A stretch of DNA of 64,000 nucleotides from SHWC01 sp050173345 (GCA_050173345.1 JBFXKW010000004.1:1-64000), one strand, 5' to 3'. Positions 44,751-53,306 are shown, numbered from the stretch's first letter. The notes: generated by a model not told the origin, from the sequence alone. Numbers and translations are program-made.

Positions 44751-45665
44751 TTAGCTCTCTGCCCCTTGACCAGTCCGCCGATAGGTCAGGCGCTTGCCGA
44801 CGATGCCCTGAGCGGCCAGCGTGGCGCGCCCCATGTCGGAAACGTCGCGGCTGTTGTAGCGGAAATCGAACTCGCCGAGGTAGCGCTTGAGGTGCTTGGC
44901 GCTGACCCACTGGTAGTTGCCGTTGATGCCGCGCTTGAGGATCGAGAAGTAGTTTTCGACGGTGTTCGTATGCCAGAAGCCGCCGCGAACGTACTCCTCG
45001 ATGGAGTGATTGACGGTGCCGTGCCCGGCGAACTCGCGGCCGATCTTGGGATAGACGGCGCTTTCGTCGGTCATCAGGTAGGACTTGCGCGACACCTGCT
45101 CGAAGATCGCGGGCTTGAGCGTCTTGGCATTGACGGTCGCGACGTGCATGGAGCGGACCTTGCCGCCGCGCTCGACCAGGGCAACGACGGGCTCCTTGGC
45201 GCGGACTTGGCGGCTCTTACGGTTGCCGGCCTTGGGGCCGACATAGGTTTCGTCTGCCTCGACCGTCTTGTTCTCGCCGCCGAGCGGGCCGAGCTTGCCG
45301 TCGCGCATACCCTCGCGGATGCGGTGCGTCATGAACCAGGCGGTCTTGTAGGGCAGGCCGAGCATGCGGGCGAGCTGGTTTGTGCTCATGCCCTTCTTGC
45401 TGGCGGATAGCAGGTAGATCGCGGCAAGCCACTTGTTGAGCGGGATATGCGAGCGCTCCAAGAGCGTGCCGACCGTGACGGTGAACTGCTTGCGACAGGC
45501 GTTGCACATGAAGAGGCCAGCGCGGGCAGTTTCGCCCTGGACGCGGGTCGCCTGATCGAGCACGCCACAATGCGGGCAGACGGGGCCATCGGGCCAAAGG
45601 GCGGCCTCAAGCCACTCGCGGGCCTTGGCTTCGTCGGAGAACATCGGGTTGGCTAGGTCGTTCAT
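44751..45665 (-). CDS. IS1595-family transposase
   Basis: 304 residues. N-terminal zinc finger Cys30-x2-Cys33 ... Cys54-x2-Cys57 (DNA binding), then a helix-turn-helix-like region (GMSTNQLARMLGLPYKTAWFMTHRIR), then the catalytic DDE/DDN core: Asp138 in VEADETYVG, Asp200 in LMTDESAVY and Asn234/Glu237 in TNTVENYFSILKRG. It looks intact, so the element may still be mobile. Its ATG overlaps the TGA ending the host gene's read-through frame. Confidence 0.93.
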   Translation of the reverse strand: MNDLANPMFSDEAKAREWLEAALWPDGPVCPHCGVLDQATRVQGETARAGLFMCNACRKQFTVTVGTLLERSHIPLNKWLAAIYLLSASKKGMSTNQLARMLGLPYKTAWFMTHRIREGMRDGKLGPLGGENKTVEADETYVGPKAGNRKSRQVRAKEPVVALVERGGKVRSMHVATVNAKTLKPAIFEQVSRKSYLMTDESAVYPKIGREFAGHGTVNHSIEEYVRGGFWHTNTVENYFSILKRGINGNYQWVSAKHLKRYLGEFDFRYNSRDVSDMGRATLAAQGIVGKRLTYRRTGQGAES

Positions 45666-45709
45666 GGCGCTGCCCTTTGCTTATGGAAATCAATGTAATG
45701 GGCAGGCCG

Positions 45710-45733
45710 TGTTTTGTCAAGGTGATAATTGCC
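45710..45733 (-). repeat. Right terminal inverted repeat of the IS1595 element
   Basis: Reads GGCAATTATCACCTTGACA on the minus strand; the transposase ATG lies 68 bp inside this end. Confidence 0.9.
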
Positions 45734-45741
45734 GCAACAAG
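45734..45741. repeat. 8-bp target-site duplication, right copy
   Basis: GCAACAAG immediately right of the transposon, identical to 43308-43315. Confidence 0.92.
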
Positions 45742-46906
45742 CGTCAATCATCTTGTCGACGTGCTGCTGTGACACTTTCGGCTTCGCAAGACGAGTCATT
45801 AGCTTCACAATGCTGCGCGGTGTAAAGTACTGACCGAGTTCTTTGCCACGCATGGTCGCATTCAGGAAAGCCTCGAAGAGACGCCCATTCAGATCCTCAT
45901 CGATGCCGAACATATCATAATGCTCAAGCCTCTTCACGACGGCGCGAATTGTGTCGGGTCGCAGGTCGATGTTTTCATCGCGCTCGAAGATGCGTTTCTT
46001 TTTCTTGTCTGCGATGTCCTTCTCGATACCCTGGCGCAATGTCTTGAAAAGGATATCATTGACCGGGTTGTGTGTGTTCTTTTCTTCTTGAGAAATCCAA
46101 TGCAATGCGAATGTTACCGCGCTCTTCGGCAGCTTGATTTTTGACCCTTTCTCCAATAATTCTCTCGTCTGTGGATCGTCGCGCAGTTTGCGGTCGCACC
46201 ACAGCTTTACAAACATCAGCTTCGTAAATTCCATGAAGGCAGCGGTCGGGCTCGACCCCTCGCTCTTCCAAATCGCACGGTGGCAGGCCGCGAACAGCGC
46301 CTTCATTTCTTGTGGGGTCGGACGCTCGAACACGAATGTATTGCTACCGACGGGCCGCGGGTCGGCAAGAGCGGATGCACCTAACATCGCTCGCAACTGC
46401 TCGTACTTCGGATTCCCGATGTCGAAGTCGCTGAACGCCAGTTCAAGAATCGGGTCTCTGTCGTCCCAGTGATAAACCTTGGTTTCGATACCGTTACAGA
46501 GAACGAAGAAGTCGACCGGATTCTGGTTCTTGAACGATTGATTAAGAGTGAGGCAGTAGCCGCTGCATTGCGGAACCCACTTGTTGAGCAACTCGTCGGT
46601 CGCCTTCGCGTCGAGAATCCATTTCGGCTTGCGCCGAAACGTCATCACATAGTCGGGTTTGTATTTGACGCTCTTCGACCCTCCAAGCGAGACGGTCAGT
46701 TCAGAGATCGACTTCTTTGTCTGGACCTGATTGTCGCGGTAGCCGAGATCATCGAGCATTCGATCGACGAAGAACTTCTCGACCGAGGCCTCGTTCGAGA
46801 GGCTGTCCAGACGGCAATAGAGATTCTCCTGCGAATGATTCGGCAGGGAGTCGAACAGGGTACGCCGTGGAGTCGAGCGCGCCTTCCGGGCATGCTTATT
46901 GGCCAT
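45734..46906 (-). pseudogene. Single-chain restriction-modification gene, 5' half
   Basis: N-terminal 391 residues. Start 46906 follows AAGGGGATC. A PD-(D/E)xK nuclease-like domain comes first: Pro84-Asp85 (YKPDYVM) and Asp99-x-Lys101 (ILDAKA), as in HsdR N-terminal domains. Next is an HsdM-type helical region with the motif GKELGQYFTPR, ending at DACCG, SAM motif I, where the transposon sits. Read-through adds 24 residues from the element before a stop at 45662. The gene was probably a type IIG-like nuclease-methylase. Confidence 0.88.
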
Positions 46907-47081
46907 AGCGGATCCCCTTCGGGCGCCTGTTGAAGGCCTTCGGTCGGTCCCAATTCGGACTCTTGCACTTCGGACATACGCGGGGCTTTTCGTCTGGATC
47001 ACGCGGGAGCCATTCGTGCCCGCAACGGCAACGACACCCTTGAAGCTGGACGATGCCCAGTTCCTTCAACGCTTTCCGCAC
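46896..47081 (-). CDS. Zinc-ribbon miniprotein
   Basis: 61 residues. Four cysteines in Cys18-x-Cys20 and Cys36-x2-Cys39 form a zinc ribbon (CRCGHEW ... RVCPKCKS). Highly basic. Its last codons overlap the start of the nuclease-methylase gene by 11 bp, so the two are translated together and it may be a DNA-binding or regulatory partner. Too short for most gene finders but the arrangement and motif support it. Confidence 0.7.
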   Translation of the reverse strand: MRKALKELGIVQLQGCRCRCGHEWLPRDPDEKPRVCPKCKSPNWDRPKAFNRRPKGIRYGQ

Positions 47082-47195
47082 GCTTGGTCCCTAGAGAATC
47101 TACCAGTAGTAGATACTTATGGTATTAACAAGTCAACGCTTGCGCGGCGGAAAAGAGAACCGCGTTAGAGCTAAGGTGCGCATGCCGGCACGTTC

Positions 47196-47217
47196 CCCTC
47201 TCCCCAACGGGAGAGGG
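47196..47217. repeat. CCCTCTCCC-CAAC-GGGAGAGGG hairpin
   Basis: 9-bp perfect stem, 4-nt loop, between the island and the EF-G-like gene. Same stem type as 14658-14684. It could end the EF-G-like transcript (its stop is at 47269, minus strand) and marks the island's right edge. Confidence 0.65.
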
Positions 47218-47268
47218 CGGGCCGAGCGTTGGGCGAGCCTGGCCGGCGTCGGGTGAGGAAAGCCCGCC

Positions 47269-49320
47269 CTATGCCGACCTTGCCAGCGCGCCGCTCTCCT
47301 TCTGGGCGCTGACCACGTCGTCGGCGATCCGGCCGCTCAGCTCCTGCAAATGGTCGAAGCGGAACTCGTAGGAGCCGACGCCGAGCGTGAGCGAGCGCAG
47401 CTCGATGATCATGTCGTGCATCTCGGCCTGCGGCAGCTGCGCGTTGACCTCGTCCCAGCCGTCCCAGCCGGGCTTCGGCTCGTAGCCGAGCACCTGGCCG
47501 CGCCGCCCGGTGACGAGGCGCTGCACGTTCGCCGTGAAGCTGTTCGGCACCGAGATCGCGACGTGATAGATCGGTTCGAGCAGCACCGGGCCGCAGTTCG
47601 GCATGCCCTCCTGCATGGCGAGGCGACCCGCGGTCTTGAACGCCATTTCCGAGCTGTCGACCGCGTGGTACTTGCCGTCGAGCAGCGTCACCGAGACGTC
47701 CACCACCGGGAAGCCGAGCGGGCCGTGCGGCAGATATTCGCGCACGCCGGCCTCGACCGCCGGGATGTATTGCTTCGGCACCGCGCCGCCCACCACCGCG
47801 TTGTGGAACTCGAAGCCGGCGCCGCGCGGCAGCGGCTTGATGTCGACCACCACGTCGCCGAACTGGCCGTGGCCGCCGCTCTGCTTCTTGTGGCGCGCGT
47901 GCTGCTGGGTCGGCTTGCGGATCGCCTCCTTGTAGGCGACGCGCGGCAGCGCGGTGAGCAGCGACAGCCCGTATTTGTGCTTCAGCCGGTCGAGCGAGAC
48001 CTTGAGGTGCATCTCGCCCTGCCCCCAGAGCACGGCCTCGTGGGTGTCCGCGTTGTGTTCGAGCGCGACCGAGGGATCTTCCTGTTGCAGCTTCGAGAGC
48101 GCGCCCGAGACCTTGACCTCGTCCTCGCGCTTCTCGGCACGCACGGCAAACGCGTAGACCGGCGGCAGGGACGGCGCGCGCGGCAGCGCCGCGGCCTTGG
48201 CGTCTTCGAGCGTCAGCGTCTCGCCGGTCGCCACCTTGTCGAGCCGGCCGATGCCCACCACGTCGCCCGGCCCCGCCGCCTCGACCTTGTTCTGCTGCGC
48301 GCCGAGAAGCTGGTAGAGGCCGCCGACGCGCTCGCCACCGGTCAGCGTCGCGCCGTCGGCGAGCCGGCCGGCCCAGACCCGCGCCAGGCTGACCTTGCCG
48401 CCATGCTGCGTGATGTAGGTCTTCAGCACCTGGATGACGGGCGCCTTGCCGGCCGCATCGATACCCTTGCGCCGCGCCGAATCCTCGGCGCTCGGGCCGA
48501 TCTTCACGATCATGTCGAGCAGCCGGCGCACGCCCCAATCCATCTCCGCCGAGCCCATGAAGACCGGCACCAGCTCGGCGTTGGCCAGGCTCTTGCGCAG
48601 ATAGCCCTGGATCTCCTCCTCGCTCGGTATCTTGTCCTCGAGCAGGTTCTCGAGCAGCGAATCGTCGTGGTCGGCGAGGCTTTCGAGCAGCTGCGTGCGG
48701 GCCGAATCCTTCCGTTCCGTAATCGAATCCGGCGCGGCGATCTTGTCGGAGGCGGCGTGCGCCTTGTAGGCGTAGGCTTGGCCGCCGACCAGGTCGACAT
48801 AGCCGGTCGCCTTGTCGCCGTCGCGGATCGCGACCTGACAGGCGACGAACGGCGTCGAGGACAGCGGCCGCATCGCCTCGATCAGCTCGGCGACGCGCAC
48901 CGTGGTCTCGTCGATCCGGTTGGCGAACACCGCGTGCGGGATGTTCTGCTCCTCCAGGAAGCGCAGGATGCGCGAGAGCGTCAGCACGCGATCGACCTGG
49001 GGCTCCGCGACCACGATCGCGAGATCGACGCCCATCAGCGCGTTGAGCGTCTCCTGCGCGAACTCGACCGAGCCCGGGCAGTCGAGCACGTTGATGCGCA
49101 CGCCCTCGAAGCTGAACGTCGCAGGGTTGACCTCGACGCTCATCTGGCGTTCGCGTGCCTCCTGGGTTGAATCGCCGACCGTGTTCTTGTCCGGCACGCG
49201 GCCCTTGCGGGTGATCGCGCCGGCGGCGAACAGCATGCTTTCGAGCAGGGTGGTCTTGCCGCTGGTGTACGGACCTACGAGCGCGACGGTTCGCGGCCCG
49301 GTGCTTACATTGCCGCTCAT
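47269..49320 (-). CDS. EF-G-like translation GTPase lacking catalytic histidine
   Basis: 683 residues from ATG 49320 (GGGAGA upstream). G1 loop GPYTSGKTT (16-23); the G3 motif reads DCPGSVEF (80-87) where EF-G has DTPGHVDF, so the histidine that activates water is serine. G4 appears as NRID instead of NKxD. Domains II-V are recognisable (GEMHLKVSLDRLK, HARHKKQSGGHGQFGDV). It is therefore a paralogue of FusA with altered hydrolysis, perhaps a stress or ribosome-associated factor, not the housekeeping EF-G. Confidence 0.88.
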   Translation of the reverse strand: MSGNVSTGPRTVALVGPYTSGKTTLLESMLFAAGAITRKGRVPDKNTVGDSTQEARERQMSVEVNPATFSFEGVRINVLDCPGSVEFAQETLNALMGVDLAIVVAEPQVDRVLTLSRILRFLEEQNIPHAVFANRIDETTVRVAELIEAMRPLSSTPFVACQVAIRDGDKATGYVDLVGGQAYAYKAHAASDKIAAPDSITERKDSARTQLLESLADHDDSLLENLLEDKIPSEEEIQGYLRKSLANAELVPVFMGSAEMDWGVRRLLDMIVKIGPSAEDSARRKGIDAAGKAPVIQVLKTYITQHGGKVSLARVWAGRLADGATLTGGERVGGLYQLLGAQQNKVEAAGPGDVVGIGRLDKVATGETLTLEDAKAAALPRAPSLPPVYAFAVRAEKREDEVKVSGALSKLQQEDPSVALEHNADTHEAVLWGQGEMHLKVSLDRLKHKYGLSLLTALPRVAYKEAIRKPTQQHARHKKQSGGHGQFGDVVVDIKPLPRGAGFEFHNAVVGGAVPKQYIPAVEAGVREYLPHGPLGFPVVDVSVTLLDGKYHAVDSSEMAFKTAGRLAMQEGMPNCGPVLLEPIYHVAISVPNSFTANVQRLVTGRRGQVLGYEPKPGWDGWDEVNAQLPQAEMHDMIIELRSLTLGVGSYEFRFDHLQELSGRIADDVVSAQKESGALARSA

Positions 49321-49483
49321 GACATCTCCCATGATGCGATGTGAGCCGGGTTCGGCCGGTCTTGCTTCTTCAGTGAATCGAACCAGCGCGGTCATGCTTT
49401 TGCAACAACCAATTGCGACCCGCGAGGCCGGGTCTTAACGTCGCGCCGGTCCGCCGGCGGGCAGCCCGGCGCGGGAGAACGCC

Positions 49484-50236
49484 ATGAGCATTTTCGGCAA
49501 GCTGATCGGGGGCGCCGCCGGCTTCGTGCTGGGCGGGCCGATCGGCCTGATCATCGGGGTCGCCGCCGGCCATCTGGTCGATCACGCGGCCCGGCGCGCC
49601 TTCTCGACCGGCGAGCAGGAGCCGCCGCCGGAGAGCGTCGAATCCCGCCGCGCCGCCTTCGCCGTCGCGCTGATCGTGCTCGCCGCCAAGATGGCGAAGG
49701 CGGACGGCGTGGTGACGCGCGACGAGATCCTCGCCTTCCGCCGGGTGTTCCGCATCCCGCCCGAGGAGGAGGCCGAGGTCGGGCGGATCTTCAACGCCGC
49801 GCGGCAGGATGCCGCGGGCTTCGAGCCCTATGCCGAGCAGATCGCCGGCATGTTCCGCCGCGCGCCCGCCGTGCTCGAAGAGCTGCTGCTCGCGCTCGCC
49901 GCCATCGCGCACGCCGACGGCACCATCCACGGCGCCGAGCGGCGCTATCTCGATGAGGTCGCCCGCATCTTCGGCTTCGGCCCGGAGCATATCGAGCGCA
50001 TCCTCTCGACCATCGCGCCCGAGACCGGCAGCGACCCCTACAAGGTGCTCGGCGTCGCGCGCGACGCCGGCGAGGCCGAGATCAAGGCCGCCTACCGCGC
50101 GCTAATGCGCGAGCACCACCCCGACCGGCTGACCGCGCAGGGCATGCCCAAGGAAATGATCGAGCTCGCCACCAAGGAGACGCAGACGATCAACGCCGCC
50201 TACGACCGGATTTCGCGCGAGCGCGGTTTCAAGTGA
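49484..50236 (+). CDS. DjlA-like TerB/DnaJ-domain co-chaperone
   Basis: 250 residues. Hydrophobic N-terminus (IGGAAGFVLGGPIGLIIGVAAG, membrane association), a TerB domain (about 55-165; ALIVLAAKMAKADGVVTRDE and AIAHADGTIHGAERRYL) and a C-terminal J domain with the HPD motif in REHHPDR. It should stimulate DnaK ATPase near the membrane. Divergent from the EF-G-like gene. Followed directly by the EamA exporters (GTGA overlap). Confidence 0.9.
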   Translation: MSIFGKLIGGAAGFVLGGPIGLIIGVAAGHLVDHAARRAFSTGEQEPPPESVESRRAAFAVALIVLAAKMAKADGVVTRDEILAFRRVFRIPPEEEAEVGRIFNAARQDAAGFEPYAEQIAGMFRRAPAVLEELLLALAAIAHADGTIHGAERRYLDEVARIFGFGPEHIERILSTIAPETGSDPYKVLGVARDAGEAEIKAAYRALMREHHPDRLTAQGMPKEMIELATKETQTINAAYDRISRERGFK

Positions 50237-51108
50237 GCCCCGGGCATATCGTCATCGCCCTGGTCTGCGCGGCGGTCTGGGGCTTCGGCTTCGTGCCCAG
50301 CAAATACGCGGCGGAGCACATGCCGCCGCTGTTCTTCCTGAGCTTGCGCTACGCCATCATCGTCGCCTGCACGATCTGGCTCGCGCCGATGCCGCGCGGC
50401 CATATGCGCCCGATCTTCTTCTATGCGCTGAGCCTCGGCATCGGGCATTTCGGGCTCTTCTACGTCGGCCTCGAGCTCGGCGTCGAGGCGACCACCGCCT
50501 CGATCATCTGGCTGACCCAGGTGCCGTTCACCACGCTGCTCGCCTTCGCCCTGCTCGGCGACCGGCCGGGCTGGCGCACCCTCGTCGGCATCGCCATCGC
50601 GCTCGCAGGCTCGGCCTTCCTGATCGGCGAGCCGCGCATCTCGGGCGAGCCGCTGGCGATCACGCTCGTCCTCGTCTCCAACCTGCTCTGGGGCGTCTCC
50701 AACGTGCAGGCCAAGCGGATGCCGCAGCTCAACCCGTTCGCGCTGAACGCCTGGATGGCGCTCTATTCCGCGCCGATCATGCTGGCGCTGTCGCTGGTGT
50801 TCGAGCGCCGCCAGCTCGGCGAATGGCTGGTACCCGACTGGCGGCTGCACGCCTCGCTGCTCTACATGGCGCTCGGCTCCACGGTGGTCGGCTACGGCCT
50901 CTGGCTCTTCCTGCTGCGGCGCCACCCGGTCAGCCGCACCGCGCCGTTCCTGCTCCTGGTGCCGATGTTCGGCGCGCTGTCGAGCGTGCTCTCGCTCGGC
51001 GAGGAGATCACCTGGCGCACCGTGTTGAGCGGCCTGATCACGCTCGGCGGCGTCGCGCTCATCGTGCTGCGCCGGCCGGCCGCCGCCGCGCCGAGCGCCG
51101 GCTCGTGA
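50233..51108 (+). CDS. EamA/DMT-family transporter 1
   Basis: 291 residues, ten predicted membrane helices as two EamA repeats (AVWGFGFVPSKY opening; second repeat near NLLWGVSNVQAKR). GTG start overlapping djlA's stop. Drug/metabolite exporters of this family handle amino acids, nucleosides or other small metabolites; substrate unknown. Probably a tandem duplicate of the next gene. Confidence 0.9.
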   Translation: MSPGHIVIALVCAAVWGFGFVPSKYAAEHMPPLFFLSLRYAIIVACTIWLAPMPRGHMRPIFFYALSLGIGHFGLFYVGLELGVEATTASIIWLTQVPFTTLLAFALLGDRPGWRTLVGIAIALAGSAFLIGEPRISGEPLAITLVLVSNLLWGVSNVQAKRMPQLNPFALNAWMALYSAPIMLALSLVFERRQLGEWLVPDWRLHASLLYMALGSTVVGYGLWLFLLRRHPVSRTAPFLLLVPMFGALSSVLSLGEEITWRTVLSGLITLGGVALIVLRRPAAAAPSAGS

Positions 51109-52004
51109 AGCCGCAGCACCTGCTGCTCGCGCTTCTGGTCGCCGCCATCTGGGGCTTCGGCTTCGTGCCCTCCAAGGTTGCGACCGGCGAGGCGCCGCCC
51201 CTCTTCGTCGCCGCGGTCCGCTTCGCGCTGGTCGCCGCCTGCACCGCCTGGCTGATCCGCGTGCCGCGCGGGCAATGGCGCGGCCTCGTCGCGTTCTCGC
51301 TGCTGATGGGAGTGGGCCATTTCGCGCCCGCCTATATGGGCCTGCGCCTCGGCGTCGATTCGACAACCGCCGCGCTGATCTGGCAGCTGCAGGTGCCGCT
51401 CACGGTGGCGATCGCCTATCTCGTGCTGCATGAGAGGCTCGGCCGGCGCGGCCTTGCCGGCCTCGCCATCGCGCTCGCCGGCGTCGCGATCTTCCTCGGC
51501 GAGCCGGCGCATCAGGCGAATTGGCTGGCGATCGGGCTTCAGTTCCTCGGCGTCGTGTTCAACGCCGTCGCCAACATCCAGGCCAAGCGGCTGAGCCACC
51601 TCAACCCGTTTGTCATCAACGCGGCGATGGCGGTGATCGCGGCGCCGGCGCTCGGGCTGCTCTCCGTCATCTTCGAGACCGGCCAGTTCGCGAGCCTCGC
51701 CGCCGCGAGCTGGAAGACGCCGGCCGGCATCGCCTATCTCGCCATCATCTCGACCCTGGTCGGCTTCGGCGGCTTCTACTATCTGTTGCGGCGTTATCCG
51801 GTGGGCTGGGTCAGCACCGTCGTGCTGCTGGTGCCGCTGACCGGCGCGCTGTCCGGCGTGCTGGTGATGGGCGATCGCCTGAGCTGGTACTCGGCGCTCG
51901 GCGGCGCGGCGATGCTGGCCGGCGTCGGCCTCATCATCGTGCGCCCGCGCGCCTTCCGCGGCCGGGCGGCGGAGGCCGGCTTGGACGGAGAGCCGCGCGC
52001 ATGA
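51105..52004 (+). CDS. EamA/DMT-family transporter 2
   Basis: 299 residues, GTG start overlapping the preceding gene's stop. Same layout as its neighbour and clearly related to it: AIWGFGFVPSK, RVPRGQWRG (compare MPRGHMRP), ANIQAKRLSHLNPF (compare SNVQAKRMPQLNPF). The two adjacent copies may function as a heteromer or arose from recent tandem duplication. Confidence 0.9.
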   Translation: MKPQHLLLALLVAAIWGFGFVPSKVATGEAPPLFVAAVRFALVAACTAWLIRVPRGQWRGLVAFSLLMGVGHFAPAYMGLRLGVDSTTAALIWQLQVPLTVAIAYLVLHERLGRRGLAGLAIALAGVAIFLGEPAHQANWLAIGLQFLGVVFNAVANIQAKRLSHLNPFVINAAMAVIAAPALGLLSVIFETGQFASLAAASWKTPAGIAYLAIISTLVGFGGFYYLLRRYPVGWVSTVVLLVPLTGALSGVLVMGDRLSWYSALGGAAMLAGVGLIIVRPRAFRGRAAEAGLDGEPRA

Positions 52005-52732
52005 CGATGATCGAACGCCCCTCGCCCAATCACGACGCCCGGCCCGAGGGCGCGGCGATCACCGTCCTCGTGCTGCACTACACCGACATGCCGAGCGCGG
52101 GCGATGCGCTGCAAAGGCTGTGCGACCCGGGCGCCGAGGTCAGCGCGCACTACCTGATCGACGAGGACGGCACGACCTATCGCCTGGTCGAGGAGGCGCG
52201 GCGTGCCTGGCACGCCGGCCGCAGCCGCTGGCGCGGCATCGAGGGGATCAACGCGGTCTCGATCGGCATCGAGCTGCAGAACCCCGGGCACAGCCACGGC
52301 TACCGGCCGTTCCCAGCCGTGCAGATGGCGGCGCTCGCCGGCTTGGCAAGCGGCATCCTGGCGCGCCAGCCGATCCCGCCGCGCAACGTCGTCGGCCATT
52401 CGGACATCGCGCCCGAGCGCAAGCTCGACCCCGGCGAGCTGTTCGACTGGCCGGGCCTCGCCGCGCGCGGGGTCGGCCTGTGGCCCGATCCGGCGGCGGA
52501 CCACGATATCGCACCGCTCCGCGAGGGCGACCAGGGGCCGCGCGTCGCCGGCCTGCATGCCGCGCTCGCCCGCTATGGCTACGGGCTCGGGCCGGGCGAC
52601 CGCTTCGACCCGTCTACCACGGCGGTCGTCCAAGCCTTCCAGCGCCACTTCCGCCCTGACCGGATCGACGGCGTGTGGGACGGCGCGTGCGCCGCGCGGC
52701 TCGCCCGGCTGCTCGCGCTCGCCGGCGATTGA
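52001..52732 (+). CDS. N-acetylmuramoyl-L-alanine amidase with peptidoglycan-binding domain
   Basis: AmpD/AmiD-type zinc amidase, 243 residues, that cuts the lactyl amide between MurNAc and the stem peptide. Zinc ligand context LVLHYTD (His near 27), further His in WHAGRSRW and GHSDIAPERKLDPG. C-terminal PG_binding_1 domain (about 175-240; DIAPLREGDQGPRVAGLHAALARYGYG). No signal peptide seen, so recycling in the cytoplasm is likely. ATGA overlap with the exporter; precedes rnpB by 28 bp. Confidence 0.9.
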   Translation: MTMIERPSPNHDARPEGAAITVLVLHYTDMPSAGDALQRLCDPGAEVSAHYLIDEDGTTYRLVEEARRAWHAGRSRWRGIEGINAVSIGIELQNPGHSHGYRPFPAVQMAALAGLASGILARQPIPPRNVVGHSDIAPERKLDPGELFDWPGLAARGVGLWPDPAADHDIAPLREGDQGPRVAGLHAALARYGYGLGPGDRFDPSTTAVVQAFQRHFRPDRIDGVWDGACAARLARLLALAGD

Positions 52733-52760
52733 CCCCGCGCGCCGGACTGACTAGCTATGT

Positions 52761-53167
52761 CATGCCAGACGGCCGGACGGCCGCCTTCGCCCTCGGGCGG
52801 GGGAGGAAAGTCCGGGCTCCACGGGAACACGGAGCCGGGTAACGCCCGGCGGGGGCGACCCCAGGGACAGTGCCACAGAGAGCAGACCGCCGGCCTCGAG
52901 GGCTTCGGCCCTTGGTTCGCCGGCAAGGGTGAAACGGTGCGGTAAGAGCGCACCGCGCCGCCGGTAACGGCAGCGGCACGGCAAACCCCTCCGGGAGCAA
53001 GACCAAGTAGGGGCGGCACGCCCGCCGCAAGGCGGGCAAACGCGTTCCCGCGGCGGCCGCCCGGGTCGGTCGCGCGAGGCGCCCGGTAACGGGCGTCCCA
53101 GATGAATGGCCGTCACGCGGTCCGCAAGGATCGCGCACAGAACCCGGCTTACAGGCCGTCTGGCATG
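52761..53167 (+). ncRNA. rnpB: RNase P RNA (class A)
   Basis: Catalytic RNA of RNase P, which matures tRNA 5' ends. The ends pair over 14 bp (CATGCCAGACGGCC with GGCCGTCTGGCATG). Conserved class A blocks are present: GAGGAAAGTCCGGGCTCC near the 5' end, ACAGAACCCGGCTTACAG at the 3' end, and the GGTAACGGCAGCGG / GGGAGCAAGACCAAGTAGGGG segments. True ends may be a few bases inside. Promoter must lie within the amidase gene's end. Confidence 0.96.
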
Positions 53168-53181
53168 TTCTCTTATTGTTC
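53167..53181 (+). promoter_or_regulatory. LexA (SOS) box GTTC-N7-GTTC
   Basis: GTTC-TCTTATT-GTTC, a perfect alphaproteobacterial LexA box. It lies directly after rnpB and ahead of the mraZ cluster. It overlaps a 14-bp palindrome TTGTTCTAGAACAA (53176-53189). A weak -35/-10 pair may be TTGTTC and ATAAGA, 17 bp apart. Confidence 0.6.
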
Positions 53182-53306
53182 TAGAACAAACCCGGAAAAT
53201 AAGACTTGGCCGGCTACTCGACCGATAGTGACTTCTAGAGCCGCATCTCGCGAAAACCTGCGAGAGCTAAGGCTTGATTAGACTCTATAGATTGAAATCC
53301 ATCTAG

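Larger units (their letters stand above)
43316..45733. mobile_element. IS1595-family transposon with passenger genes, 2418 bp
   Basis: Bounded by 24-bp inverted repeats beginning GGCA(T/A)TTATCACCTT (21 of 24 positions match) and by an 8-bp target duplication. The transposase gene occupies the right third; the left 1.35 kb carries genes unrelated to transposition. Single IS1595-type elements are often shorter, and passenger genes are known in this family. It lies inside the SAM-binding motif of a restriction-modification gene. Confidence 0.93.

Noticed and set aside
44660..44800. Short frame between transposase and the small membrane gene
   Set aside because: Coding-like residues (RRELRELLFRLVDEAEQI) and a TTGA overlap with the next gene, but no acceptable start codon.
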